Shown: positions 1-11,126, numbered from the stretch's first letter. The stretch is DNA of 64,000 nt from Chitinophagaceae bacterium (GCA_947380605.1 CANCRO010000001.1:35478-99477); one strand, 5' to 3'. Made by a program: numbers and translations. The notes: generated by a model from the sequence alone, not told the origin.

Positions 1-1557
1 AAAACTTGTTGCGATGGGAAACAGGCTGCAGTATTAGTTCCTACCACAATTTTAGCGTACCAACACTACAAGACTTTCGGCGAGCGACTAAAAGATTTTC
101 CAGTTACGGTAGATTTTATTAACCGTTTTAAAACGGCAAAAGAAAAAAAAGAAACACTTAAAAAAGTTGCAGAAGGAAAGATTGACATCATCATTGGTAC
201 GCATGCTATATTAAGTAAGGACGTACAGTTTAAAGATTTAGGCTTAATGATTATTGATGAAGAGCAGAAATTTGGAGTTACCGCTAAAGAAAAATTAAAA
301 CAGTTACGTACTACTGTTGATTCGTTGACCCTAACGGCAACGCCTATACCGAGAACACTCCAATTCAGTTTAATGGGTGCGCGTGATTTAAGTATTATTA
401 ATACCCCTCCACCCAATAGACAGCCGATACAAACGGAGGTAATGGTATTTAATGAAGATGCTATAAGAGATATTATTTATTACGAAACAGAAAGAGGTGG
501 GCAAGTATTTTTTATTCATAACCGAGTCAATGGCCTTGCAGAAATGAAGGGCTTAATTCAAGGACTTTGTCCTGATATTAGTATTGCTTTTGCACATGGT
601 CAAATGGATGGTGATCAATTAGAGGATACCATCTTAGACTTTATGGATAAAAAATACGATGTGCTGGTTTGTACCAATATTGTAGAAAGCGGTGTAGATA
701 TTCCGAATGTAAATACGATCATCGTAAACAATGCCCATCAATTTGGATTAAGTGATTTGCATCAATTACGTGGAAGAGTAGGCAGAAGTAATAAAAAAGC
801 ATTTTGCTATTTACTAGCTCCTCCCATGAGTACCTTACCTACTGATAGCAGAAAAAGATTGAGCACATTGGAGCAATATAGTGATCTTGGAAGTGGATTC
901 CAGATAGCCATGCGAGACTTAGACATTCGTGGCGCCGGCAATATGCTGGGAGGTGAACAAAGCGGATTTATTGCTGAAATTGGTTTTGAAATGTATCAGA
1001 AAATTTTGGATGAAGCAGTCAAAGAATTGAAAAGATCTGAATTTAAAGAACTTTTTAAAGACGAGATTCAGCAACAAGATGATTTCGTAAAAGACTGTAG
1101 TATTGATACGGATTTAGAAATACTAATTCCCGACACTTACGTTGAAAGCATCACCGAAAGATTGAGTTTATACAGCCGATTAGATAATTGTGAAACGGAA
1201 AATAATCTGAGTGAATTTCATAATGAAATGACCGATCGATTTGGCCCAATACCGGCCTCAGTAGAGGATCTATTCATCACCGTTCGTTGTCGTAAAATTG
1301 CTGTAGAATTAGGCTTTGAAAAAATGATACTTAAAAACGATACCCTAAAATGTTTCTTCGTAAGCAATCCAGATTCCCCCTATTTTCAAAGTGAAATTTT
1401 TAATGGCATTTTGCAATTTTTGCAAAAACAAACCAATAAGGCTAAATTAAAACAAGTAGGAAAAAATGGTATACTAGTAGTAGAGGAAGTTACAGATATG
1501 ACATCTCTTTTTGAATTTCTCCATCGAATGAAAAGCTTCATTGACAAGAAAATCTAA
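1..1557 (+). CDS. mfd: Transcription-repair coupling factor Mfd, C-terminal part
   Basis: The gene is already open at base 1 in this frame, so only the last 518 residues are present and the 5' end, including Walker A, lies outside the window. Mfd is a DNA translocase that removes RNA polymerase stalled at lesions and recruits UvrA. The visible part holds the RecG-like helicase motifs: a DEEQ box followed by KFGV, the TLTATPIPRTL motif, GARDLSII with a TPPPNR stretch, and the motif VI segment HQLRGRVGRS. The C-terminal TRCF domain follows, with SVEDLFITVRCRKIA. The family is usually about 1100 residues, so roughly half is seen. The DEEQ box, GARDLSII and the TRCF domain separate it from RecG. 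It ends 59 bases before the next gene, which has its own promoter. Confidence 0.97.
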   Translation, partial: KTCCDGKQAAVLVPTTILAYQHYKTFGERLKDFPVTVDFINRFKTAKEKKETLKKVAEGKIDIIIGTHAILSKDVQFKDLGLMIIDEEQKFGVTAKEKLKQLRTTVDSLTLTATPIPRTLQFSLMGARDLSIINTPPPNRQPIQTEVMVFNEDAIRDIIYYETERGGQVFFIHNRVNGLAEMKGLIQGLCPDISIAFAHGQMDGDQLEDTILDFMDKKYDVLVCTNIVESGVDIPNVNTIIVNNAHQFGLSDLHQLRGRVGRSNKKAFCYLLAPPMSTLPTDSRKRLSTLEQYSDLGSGFQIAMRDLDIRGAGNMLGGEQSGFIAEIGFEMYQKILDEAVKELKRSEFKELFKDEIQQQDDFVKDCSIDTDLEILIPDTYVESITERLSLYSRLDNCETENNLSEFHNEMTDRFGPIPASVEDLFITVRCRKIAVELGFEKMILKNDTLKCFFVSNPDSPYFQSEIFNGILQFLQKQTNKAKLKQVGKNGILVVEEVTDMTSLFEFLHRMKSFIDKKI

Positions 1558-1604
1558 TCCTCTAAAAATTTAAGTAAAAAAACGCTTTTTTTAAAAAGAG
1601 CCTT

Positions 1605-1612
1605 TAATTTCG
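1605..1612 (+). promoter_or_regulatory. -7 element TAATTTCG
   Basis: A variant of the Bacteroidota TAnnTTTG box. It is followed by CAAA and then the GTG start at 1617, so the transcript should begin at or very near the start codon. Confidence 0.5.
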
Positions 1613-1616
1613 CAAA

Positions 1617-2270
1617 GTGGAAAATTATATTTCTAATCCATATTATAGTAATAGCAGCTGGAGCGAAGCATGGGCGAATAGCTTATTTAGAAAAAAAGTT
1701 ATTATAGGCGTGCTTCTATTTGCAGCTATTCTTTTTATATTACCGCAGTTTTTTTCTACCATTGAAGCAAGACAAGGAATTGTATTAAACGATTGGCTAT
1801 TACAACAGATACCTTCAATGGATTTTTCCATACTCATTTTTATATTGGTATGGTCTACTTCTCTGCTAATCCTTACAAGATGCATTCAGCAACCTGCCAT
1901 TTTTTTAATGACCCTATATTTTTTAATTCTAATCACCCTTTCCAGAATTATCACTATTTCTATAATACCACTAGATCCTCCCAACGGTCTGATCGTATTA
2001 AAGGATCCTATAACTAGTCTTACTTATGGAGGCAGTAGTGTATTTATTACCAAGGACCTGTTTTTTTCAGGTCACACATCTAACCTATTTATGTTTTACC
2101 TGTGTCTGCAAAAAAAGAACGATAAGCTATTTGCGTTATTTACCTCACTTCTAGTAGGTTTATTAGTACTTGTTCAGCATGTCCATTATTCTATTGATGT
2201 AATAGGAGCAATTGTTTTTACTTATTTACTAGTCAAATATTCCAAGCACCTTGGCTTTATCAAATTGTAA
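1617..2270 (+). CDS. PAP2 membrane protein, sphingomyelin-synthase-like
   Basis: A 217-residue integral membrane protein with about six hydrophobic segments. The catalytic signature is SGHT at residues 151-154 and HYSIDV with His190 and Asp194. This arrangement matches the PAP2_3 / sphingomyelin synthase branch of the PAP2 superfamily rather than typical PAP2 phosphatases, because the KxxxxxxRP motif is missing. Members act on phosphate or phospho-headgroup esters at the membrane face. Bacteroidota make sphingolipids, so a headgroup transferase or phosphatase role is plausible, but that is inference. The start is GTG, chosen because TAATTTCG ends 4 bases upstream and the first residues MENYISN precede the first hydrophobic segment by a normal distance. 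It stands alone between mfd and a convergent small gene. Confidence 0.75.
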   Translation: MENYISNPYYSNSSWSEAWANSLFRKKVIIGVLLFAAILFILPQFFSTIEARQGIVLNDWLLQQIPSMDFSILIFILVWSTSLLILTRCIQQPAIFLMTLYFLILITLSRIITISIIPLDPPNGLIVLKDPITSLTYGGSSVFITKDLFFSGHTSNLFMFYLCLQKKNDKLFALFTSLLVGLLVLVQHVHYSIDVIGAIVFTYLLVKYSKHLGFIKL

Positions 2271-2324
2271 AGAATACTCTTTCAAGTCACTAATTGACAA
2301 TAGACAATCCAGCCAATTGAATAT

Positions 2325-2355
2325 AAAAAAAGCCATCCGCTATTAGCGAATGGCT
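2325..2355 (-). terminator. Rho-independent terminator of the 66-residue gene
   Basis: Read on the minus strand, an 11-bp stem of AGCCATTCGCT pairs with AGCGGATGGCT (one G-U pair) around a 3-nt loop and is followed by six T. It also lies just past the convergent PAP2 gene. Confidence 0.8.
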
Positions 2356-2377
2356 CGAATAAATTGAGTGATTAAAA

Positions 2378-2578
2378 TTACCAGCCTTTTTTAGCTACGC
2401 CATTTTTAACTGCCTCTAAAGCGGTTGCTTCAGCAAGCATGGTGGTCATTTTATTGCCTTTTCCATCATTACCCTGTGCCATGTATCCGCCACGGGCTGT
2501 TTTGGTGATTACTGCATCCTGCATTGGAACGTTTTTTTCCTTTGTTTTCATGCAATAAGCTGTTAACATTTTTGACAT
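2378..2578 (-). CDS. Small conserved protein, DUF5679-like
   Basis: A 66-residue basic protein beginning MSKMLTAYCMKTKEK. The AYCMKTKEK.VPM opening resembles the start of DUF5679 zinc-ribbon-like proteins (AYCVKCRxKxxM), but the second Cys of the CxxC is replaced by Thr and no other Cys follows. The centre is GGYMAQGNDGKGNKMTTM and the end is GVAKKGW. An upstream extension to 2686 is possible in frame, but its composition is unlike a protein (hydrophobic then irregular), so I use the ATG at 2578; the ATG at 2569 is also possible. A clear terminator follows. Its function is unknown; similar topoisomerase-tail segments suggest nucleic-acid contact, which is inference only. Confidence 0.65.
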   Translation of the reverse strand: MSKMLTAYCMKTKEKNVPMQDAVITKTARGGYMAQGNDGKGNKMTTMLAEATALEAVKNGVAKKGW

Positions 2579-2890
2579 TTTGTAGAATTTATGGTTAGTT
2601 AATAAGTATGAAGTAGTAAACTTCAGGGTACAAGCTACTAAAAATATTGGTTTTGGCAAAAAAATAGGTAAAACGGCTAAATTCAACTGATAAGCACCAG
2701 GATTTAGAAGTGGAATAAGGCCTTAAGCAGCTGGAGTAGGAAAACGCTTATTTTGCTACTCATCTAAGGCGCTGCAGACAAGCCAAAACGTTCTAGTAAA
2801 GGGTTTAGAATAGGTTTTAGCGCTATTATGACTCAAAAAAATAGCCCCTATAATTCAGGAGCTATTTATATAAATATTATATTCTATTAA
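2579..2890. other. Intergenic region between gyrB and the 66-residue gene
   Basis: It contains the gyrB terminator at 2835-2866 and the leader of the downstream small gene. I see no other gene, RNA or strong repeat in it. Confidence 0.6.
2835..2866 (-). terminator. Terminator of gyrB
   Basis: On the minus strand AATAGCTCC pairs with GGGGCTATT (one G-U pair) around a 9-nt loop and runs into a T tract. Confidence 0.75.
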
Positions 2891-4936
<2,046 letters not shown>

Positions 4937-5187
4937 TCAAAAGGCACTTAAAACACTCTCTAAGCCGATAAGTTTCCCCAAAGATTTCCACAGCTTTTGG
5001 GGTGTATTTTTAAAATGCTCCTTTCCACCTAAAGCGAGAGAATTATTGAGGCAGTTTGACTGTATAAAACCTACTGATCAATGGCGATCTTTTAACCAAC
5101 GATTACCCTGCTAATTTTAAATAATTCATAGAGAGATTAAATGACACTAAACTGACAGATTCCATAAAATGCAGCTTGATTTTAGCC

Positions 5188-5195
5188 TATATTTG
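5188..5195 (+). promoter_or_regulatory. -7 element TATATTTG of the AraC regulator
   Basis: A perfect TAnnTTTG, 15 nt upstream of the ATG at 5211. Confidence 0.65.
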
Positions 5196-5210
5196 CATTG
5201 AAATTTATCC

Positions 5211-6146
5211 ATGTATTCAACTCCAAAACAGGTAAAAATTGACCAGCAACCTCCACTGCTTTATAATGAGCTGGAAGTACTGCAGGAAATTGAAAGGTCG
5301 GTCCCAGGATCGGTCCACTACACCATTACCCGCTACAAAAAGCAGTCACAATGGAGCGTAGAAGATACCGGTATGTTGATCTATCATTATGAAAAAAATA
5401 ATGCAGAAGCTAACTATTTAGAATTGAGATTTTGTGTTTCTGGAAATGTTTATTGTCGCCAAAAACATACAGAATGCGATTCCTGCAAATTCAATGCCTC
5501 CAAGGGATGTATCGAAAAAGTAGAAAGTGTAGACCTACTTAGTTTTAGTTTTAAACCATCCTACCTTACCCAATTTGTAAAAGGTAAAAAACAACTCAAT
5601 ATTTCGGACGAGGTATTATCATTCACCCATACTAGTTCATTTTCAAAAACCTTGCCTCTTTACGGTAATATTAGAAAGGCAATTGAAGCGTTATTGAATC
5701 ATAGCTATTCCGATTCCCTTGAAAATATTTTCATTAATGCTCAAACGCAAATACTGCTACTCTACAGTATGGACTGTATGTTTGGCGATAATGAAAAAAT
5801 ATTTACTTGCAAATTTTTGGCTAACGCGGATGACCGTGAAAAGATCACTAAGGCGAGAGAAGTTTTGCTGCAGCATATCGGCGAACCGCTTACCATCAAG
5901 GAATTGAGCCGAAAAGTTGCTATCAACGAATGTTATCTTAAAAAGGGTTTTAAAGAATTATTTGGTACCACAATATTTGATTTTTATCAGAGCCAACGGA
6001 TGGAACATGCTAAATATTTATTGTACGACAAAGGCCTCAGTGTAACAGAAGTTTCGCTCATGCTGGGTTATTCCTCCATCTCTCATTTTAGCACTGCATT
6101 TAAAAAACATACCGGCATTAAGCCTTGTGAATTATTACTTCGATAA
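5211..6146 (+). CDS. AraC-family transcriptional regulator with Cys-rich sensor half
   Basis: A 311-residue protein. The C-terminal third, from about residue 209, is an AraC/XylS double helix-turn-helix: LTIKELSRKVAINECYLKKG for the first helix pair, LSVTEVSLMLGYSSISHFST for the second, then the typical end FKKHTGIKPCELL. This resembles PchR-type regulators. The N-terminal half is not a recognisable sugar-binding cupin by eye. It carries a Cys cluster at residues 82, 89, 92 and 100 (C-x6-C-x2-C-x7-C), plus Cys75, which could bind a metal or an Fe-S centre or respond to redox. The target is not evident: gyrB diverges upstream and ileS downstream has its own promoter. The family is certain; the signal is unknown. 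Confidence 0.9.
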   Translation: MYSTPKQVKIDQQPPLLYNELEVLQEIERSVPGSVHYTITRYKKQSQWSVEDTGMLIYHYEKNNAEANYLELRFCVSGNVYCRQKHTECDSCKFNASKGCIEKVESVDLLSFSFKPSYLTQFVKGKKQLNISDEVLSFTHTSSFSKTLPLYGNIRKAIEALLNHSYSDSLENIFINAQTQILLLYSMDCMFGDNEKIFTCKFLANADDREKITKAREVLLQHIGEPLTIKELSRKVAINECYLKKGFKELFGTTIFDFYQSQRMEHAKYLLYDKGLSVTEVSLMLGYSSISHFSTAFKKHTGIKPCELLLR

Positions 6147-6389
6147 AGGTTCATTTGAGTAGCCCACAATTTTGATATTTTTTAATTTACCTATTTCAAA
6201 AGCAGTCCCCAAAGCTTCTAAAAGTTATGAAATTTATTACCCTTCCTATTCTGGAAGAGTTGAATTCTTGAAAAAATATAGGCTTCCATCAATTGCTACA
6301 TCTAAGCCCTCAATGGTGCTATTTTTTTAACCAAAACAATTTATAGGCTAAAAGCGGCATGGGGTTGTATTTCCAACGAGTCTATTGCT

Positions 6390-6397
6390 TACCTTTG
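6390..6397 (+). promoter_or_regulatory. ileS -7 element TACCTTTG
   Basis: A perfect TAnnTTTG, 32 nt upstream of the ileS ATG. No RNA structure such as a T-box is evident in the short leader. Confidence 0.7.
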
Positions 6398-6429
6398 CAC
6401 ACATTTTATACTACTGACCGCAAGATTAT

Positions 6430-9400
6430 ATGAGCGCCAAATATCAAGAATACCAGCAATTAAATTTACCTGCCATCGGGAATGAGCTTTTGAGTCATTG
6501 GGAGAAAAACAATGTCTTTGAAAACAGTGTAGCCTTAAGGGAAGGCAAAACGCCTTTTGTATTTTACGAAGGCCCTCCAAGTGCGAATGGTATGCCCGGC
6601 ATTCACCATGTGATTTCAAGAACCCTAAAAGATTTGGTTTGCCGTTACAAAACCATGCAAGGTTTTCAGGTAAAAAGAAAAGGTGGCTGGGATACTCATG
6701 GCCTACCCGTTGAATTAGGAGTAGAAAAATTATTAGGTATTACAAAAGAGGATATTGGTAAAAAAATTACCATTGAAGAATACAACGCTACCTGCCGAAA
6801 AGAAGTCCTAAAGTTTAAAGACAAGTGGGATGATATTACCCATAAAATGGGCTATTGGGTAGATCTCAAAAACCCCTATGTAACTTTTGAAAATAATTAT
6901 GTTGAAACCCTTTGGTGGACTTTAAGTCAATTACACAAAAAAGGTTACTTATACGAAAGTGTTAGTATTCAACCCTATTCTCCCGCTGCAGGTACAGGAC
7001 TTAGTTCGCATGAATTAAACCAACCTGGTACTTACAAAGATGTAAAGGATACGAGTGTGGTAGCGATGTTTCGCTTGCCTAATCCTTCTGAAAATATCAA
7101 CTCCAAAAACCCAATAGTTGCAAAAATTTTTGCTGCAATGGAAGTTGCCGGTGAGGCTTTCTTTATGGCCTGGACCACTACTCCTTGGACACTTCCGTCT
7201 AACCTTGGATTAACCGTTGGCCCTAACATTGATTACGTTTTAATTAAAACATTTAATCCTTATACCTATTTACCTATTCATGTTATTCTTGCAAAGGCAC
7301 TTTTGAATAAGTACTTTAAACCAGAAGCAGAAAATGGCGACTTTGATTCATACAAAGAAGGTGATAAAGTATTGCCTTGGAAAATTTTGGCTGAATATAA
7401 AGGAAAAGAATTGGAAGGAATTAACTACGAGCAACTACTCCCTTCTGATGCAAATACGATTGAACAAATAAAAGAAATTACACCGGATGCTACTCCCTTC
7501 AAAATCATTTTAGGAGATTTTGTTACTACCGAAGATGGAACGGGTATTGTACATACTTCCCCAGCTTTTGGTGCAGATGATTACAAAGTTGGAAAGAAAA
7601 ACAACTTAGGGATTTTAACATTAGTAGATAAGCAGGGAAAGTTTGTAGAAGGCACCGGTGAATTTAGTGGTCGCTTTGTAAAAAACTACCAGGATGATCC
7701 TCAATATATCGATGTAAATATCGATATCAGCGTAAAACTTAAAAAAGAAAATCGAGCCTTTAAGGTCGAGAAGTATGAGCATAGCTATCCTCATTGCTGG
7801 AGAACAGATAAACCGATAATCTATTATCCGCTGGATGCATGGTTTATCAAAACCACTGCTGTAAAAGATCGGATGGTAGAACTCAATAAAACGATTCAAT
7901 GGAAACCTGCGGCAACTGGTACAGGTCGCTTTGGTAACTGGCTCGAAAATATGGTTGACTGGAATCTGAGTCGAAGCCGTTACTGGGGAACACCTTTACC
8001 CATTTGGCGAACAGAAGATGGATCCGAAGAAAAATGTATCGGCTCTATTGATGAATTAAAAACTGAAATTAAAAAAGCTGCAGAGCAATTGGGTGGCGAT
8101 ACCAACCAACCATTTTTAAATAATGCATTGTTAGATTTACATAAACCATTTGTTGATGCAATCCTATTAGTCAGTTCAAAAGGTTTGCAAATGAAAAGGG
8201 TTCCAGACCTCGTAGATGTTTGGTTCGATAGTGGTGCGATGCCTTATGCACAATGGGGTTTACCAGATAGCAGCTCTAACGAATTTGGTCCATTAAGCAC
8301 TGAAAATTTTTGGCAATACCATGCTGCTTCAGCTAATTCACCACTCAAAGGCAAGGGCGCCAATGGTGCATTTCCAGCTGATTTTATTGCAGAGGGAGTT
8401 GACCAAACTAGAGGATGGTTTTACACCTTACATGCTTTGGGTGTATTGTTGTTTGATAGCGTTGCCTATAAAACTGTAGTCAGTAATGGTCTTGTACTTG
8501 ATAAGAATGGCAACAAAATGAGTAAACGCCTCGGCAACGTGGTTGACCCATTTGAAACCATTAATACATTTGGCGCAGATGCTACTCGCTGGTACCTTAT
8601 CACCAATGCTTCTCCATGGGATAGTTTAAAATTTGATACTGAGGGAATCAAAGAAGTGCAACGCAAATTTTTTGGTACGCTATATAATACTTATCAATTT
8701 TTTGCTTTGTATGCTAATGTGGATGGATTTGCTTTTAAAGAATCATTAATCCCAATAAAAGATAGACCTGAAATTGATCAATGGATTCTTTCTTCGTTGA
8801 ATTCATTAATAAAAAATGTACAGCAAAACTTAGATGAATATGAACCTACACAAGCTGGTAGGTCGATAGAAGATTTTGTTGATACCCATTTGAGCAATTG
8901 GTATGTTAGATTATGCCGCAGAAGATTTTGGAAAGGCGAATACGAGCAGGATAAAATCTCAGCCTACCAAACTTTGTATGAATGTCTGGAAACCTTGACC
9001 AGATTAATGGCTCCTATTGCACCTTTCTTTGCAGATTGGCTTTTCTTAAATCTAAATAAAGTATCGGGTCGTTTTTCAAATGAATCCGTTCATCATACCG
9101 ATTTTCCAACCATCAATGAAGCTGCAATAGATGCAGATTTGGAAAAAAGAATGCAATTAGCACAAGACACTTGCTCATTGATACTATCCTTACGTAAGAA
9201 AGTTAATATTAAGGTGCGCCAGCCACTTCAAAAAGTGCTGATTCCTGCAATGGATACTGAAATGGCTGAAAGGATAAAAAAGGTGTCTACTATAATAAAG
9301 GCGGAAACCAACATTAAGGAAATTGAAATTTTAAGTGCCGAGAATGATTTTATCCAGAAAAAAGCAAAAGCCAATTTTAAAACCCTCGGTAAAAAGCTGG

Positions 9401-9894
9401 GGCCAAAAATGAAATGGGCTGCTGATGAAATTAGTAAATTTAATAATATCACCATCGACAAGGTATTAGCAGGAGATTTCCTATTGAATCCTGATCATTT
9501 ACAAACAAAAGAAGACCCCATTATCATTAATAGTGAAGATTTGGAGGTCACTACGGATGAAATTAAGGGATATGAGTTAGCTAGTAAGGGGTCTTTGACA
9601 GTTGCCCTTGACATTACGATCACTGAAGAGCTCAAAAAAGAGGGAGATGCAAGAGAATTCATCAATAAAATCCAAAATATCAGAAAAGACAGCGGATTTG
9701 AGCTTACCGACAGGATAAATGTAGCTGTTTTGGAAAATGCTGGGGTGCAACTTTCATTAATTCAATATAAAGATTATATTTGCGCGGAAATTCTGGCAGA
9801 TTCGCTTGCCTTTTATCCCGTTTTAAACGAGGGTGTCGAAATCGAAGTGAATGATGCTATATTGAAGGTGAACGTACTTAAAAATTCAAATTAG
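6430..9894 (+). CDS. ileS: Isoleucyl-tRNA synthetase
   Basis: A 1154-residue class I synthetase that charges tRNA-Ile. The HIGH motif is the variant PGIHH at residues 56-60 within GPPSANGMPGIHH, and KMSKR is at 696-700. The editing domain shows TTTPWTLPSNL and the DGTGIVHTSPAFGADD segment. DVWFDSGAMPYAQWG precedes the Rossmann second half, and a long anticodon-binding and C-terminal domain follows. The length and the absence of a C-terminal Cys4 zinc finger fit the larger, eukaryote-like IleS type common in Bacteroidota, which is often mupirocin-tolerant (known for the type, not shown here). The stop lies 1 nt before the ATG of the downstream DksA-like gene, implying translational coupling. 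Confidence 0.97.
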   Translation: MSAKYQEYQQLNLPAIGNELLSHWEKNNVFENSVALREGKTPFVFYEGPPSANGMPGIHHVISRTLKDLVCRYKTMQGFQVKRKGGWDTHGLPVELGVEKLLGITKEDIGKKITIEEYNATCRKEVLKFKDKWDDITHKMGYWVDLKNPYVTFENNYVETLWWTLSQLHKKGYLYESVSIQPYSPAAGTGLSSHELNQPGTYKDVKDTSVVAMFRLPNPSENINSKNPIVAKIFAAMEVAGEAFFMAWTTTPWTLPSNLGLTVGPNIDYVLIKTFNPYTYLPIHVILAKALLNKYFKPEAENGDFDSYKEGDKVLPWKILAEYKGKELEGINYEQLLPSDANTIEQIKEITPDATPFKIILGDFVTTEDGTGIVHTSPAFGADDYKVGKKNNLGILTLVDKQGKFVEGTGEFSGRFVKNYQDDPQYIDVNIDISVKLKKENRAFKVEKYEHSYPHCWRTDKPIIYYPLDAWFIKTTAVKDRMVELNKTIQWKPAATGTGRFGNWLENMVDWNLSRSRYWGTPLPIWRTEDGSEEKCIGSIDELKTEIKKAAEQLGGDTNQPFLNNALLDLHKPFVDAILLVSSKGLQMKRVPDLVDVWFDSGAMPYAQWGLPDSSSNEFGPLSTENFWQYHAASANSPLKGKGANGAFPADFIAEGVDQTRGWFYTLHALGVLLFDSVAYKTVVSNGLVLDKNGNKMSKRLGNVVDPFETINTFGADATRWYLITNASPWDSLKFDTEGIKEVQRKFFGTLYNTYQFFALYANVDGFAFKESLIPIKDRPEIDQWILSSLNSLIKNVQQNLDEYEPTQAGRSIEDFVDTHLSNWYVRLCRRRFWKGEYEQDKISAYQTLYECLETLTRLMAPIAPFFADWLFLNLNKVSGRFSNESVHHTDFPTINEAAIDADLEKRMQLAQDTCSLILSLRKKVNIKVRQPLQKVLIPAMDTEMAERIKKVSTIIKAETNIKEIEILSAENDFIQKKAKANFKTLGKKLGPKMKWAADEISKFNNITIDKVLAGDFLLNPDHLQTKEDPIIINSEDLEVTTDEIKGYELASKGSLTVALDITITEELKKEGDAREFINKIQNIRKDSGFELTDRINVAVLENAGVQLSLIQYKDYICAEILADSLAFYPVLNEGVEIEVNDAILKVNVLKNSN

Positions 9895-9895
9895 T

Positions 9896-10903
9896 ATGGC
9901 AACAAAAAAGCAGCTGCCGTCAAAAGCAGTAAAAGCAAAAGCAAAATCTATAGCAAAAAAAACCGCTAAACCCGTGAAATCTGCCCCTAAAAAGGCGGTT
10001 AAACCAGCGCCTGCTAAAAAAACAGCTCCAAAAAAAGTGGCTGCAAAGAAACCTGCACCCAAGAAAATAATCGCTAAACCTGTAGCTAAAAAGCCAGCAG
10101 CTAAGCCCATTGCAAAAAAAGCTCCTGCTAAAAAAGCTCCTGCAAAAGTTGCTCCAAAAAAGCCTGCAGCTAAAGTTGCCCCTAAAAAACCAGTAGCAAA
10201 AGCAGCTCCTTCAATAGTTGCTCCAGCTAAAAAGGCACCAGTTCCTGTAAAAAAACCGATTACTAAAAACACACAATCGGTGAAAGTTACTCCTCAAAAA
10301 GCTGTTAAACCAGCTCCAATAAAAAAAGTTGAAACAAAAGTGCCAGTAAAACAACCCATTATAAAGGTAGTTGCAGTAAAACCTGTTCCAGAGGTAAAAG
10401 CAAAAGATATTAAGGTGCCTGCAGCTAAACCAGTAGTAATTCCAAAAATTTCTACCAAAACGGTTAGAAAATATCAACCAGAATTTACGAAGTCTGTTTT
10501 AGACAAGGCCCAAAGAGATCCTGGAGCTCCTTCACAGCGTTACAGCGATGGTGAATTGAATGAATTTAGAGAGTTAATCCAACGCAAGTTGGAGGCTGCT
10601 AAAAAGGAATTGTCTTATTTACATGGTCTAATTACCCGTAAGGATGAACTTGGCGGAGATGAAAGCGATAACCGTTACATGACTATGGAAGATGGTAGTC
10701 TAAGTATGGAAAGGGAACAATTAAGTCAGATGGCTAGTCGTCAGATTACTTTTATTGATCACCTAGAAAAAGCAATCATGCGTATTGAAAATAAAACTTA
10801 TGGCATTTGCCGAGTTACTGGCAAACTCATCGATAAAGCAAGGTTACGTGCTGTTCCACATGCTACCCTAAGCATAGAAGCTAAAATGAGTTCTAGTAAA
10901 TAA
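9896..10903 (+). CDS. Histone H1-like / DksA-TraR fusion protein
   Basis: A 335-residue protein in two parts. Residues 1 to about 185 are a Lys/Ala/Pro-rich repetitive tail (KKPAAK, APAKKAP and similar), resembling H1-like or AlgP-like DNA-binding tails. Residues from about 205 form a DksA/TraR coiled-coil and finger: ELNEFRELIQRKLEAAKKEL, then EREQLSQMASRQITFIDHLEKA, then YGICRVTGKLIDKARLRAVP. Only the first of the four zinc Cys is kept (C305); positions 308, 326 and 329 are Thr, Ser and Ala, so the finger probably does not bind zinc. DksA proteins enter the secondary channel of RNA polymerase; here the basic tail could add DNA binding (inference). It starts 1 nt after ileS and ends in a good terminator. 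Confidence 0.88.
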   Translation: MATKKQLPSKAVKAKAKSIAKKTAKPVKSAPKKAVKPAPAKKTAPKKVAAKKPAPKKIIAKPVAKKPAAKPIAKKAPAKKAPAKVAPKKPAAKVAPKKPVAKAAPSIVAPAKKAPVPVKKPITKNTQSVKVTPQKAVKPAPIKKVETKVPVKQPIIKVVAVKPVPEVKAKDIKVPAAKPVVIPKISTKTVRKYQPEFTKSVLDKAQRDPGAPSQRYSDGELNEFRELIQRKLEAAKKELSYLHGLITRKDELGGDESDNRYMTMEDGSLSMEREQLSQMASRQITFIDHLEKAIMRIENKTYGICRVTGKLIDKARLRAVPHATLSIEAKMSSSK

Positions 10904-10920
10904 ATTATCATGAATCAATT

Positions 10921-10950
10921 AAAAAGAGGACTTTTAGTTCTCTTTTTTTA
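10921..10950 (+). terminator. Terminator of the ileS-dksA-like operon
   Basis: AAAAAGAGGAC pairs with GTTCTCTTTTT (one G-U pair) around a short loop and is followed by T residues. Confidence 0.85.
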
Positions 10951-11126
10951 TGCCCCTACTTCATTCATTCCTACTTCCCATTAAATCAACCACTAACTTT
11001 TTATTAAAAATTTAGTTTAATTCTAAACCCCTGCTAAAAGAGTTCACCTGAAAGATGAGCGTCAAGATGAAAAATATTGCAAGTAAATTCTTGCTGCTTT
11101 TTCAAGCTCTCCTTCTGCTAAAAACT

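Noticed and set aside
1561..1600. mfd terminator in AAAAAAACGCTTTTTTT
   Set aside because: The symmetry would leave a loop too small to form, and no alternative G/C stem is present.
9886..10272. Ala/Gly/Phe-rich frame on the minus strand
   Set aside because: It is the mirror of the Lys/Ala repeats of the DksA-like gene and has no independent signal.
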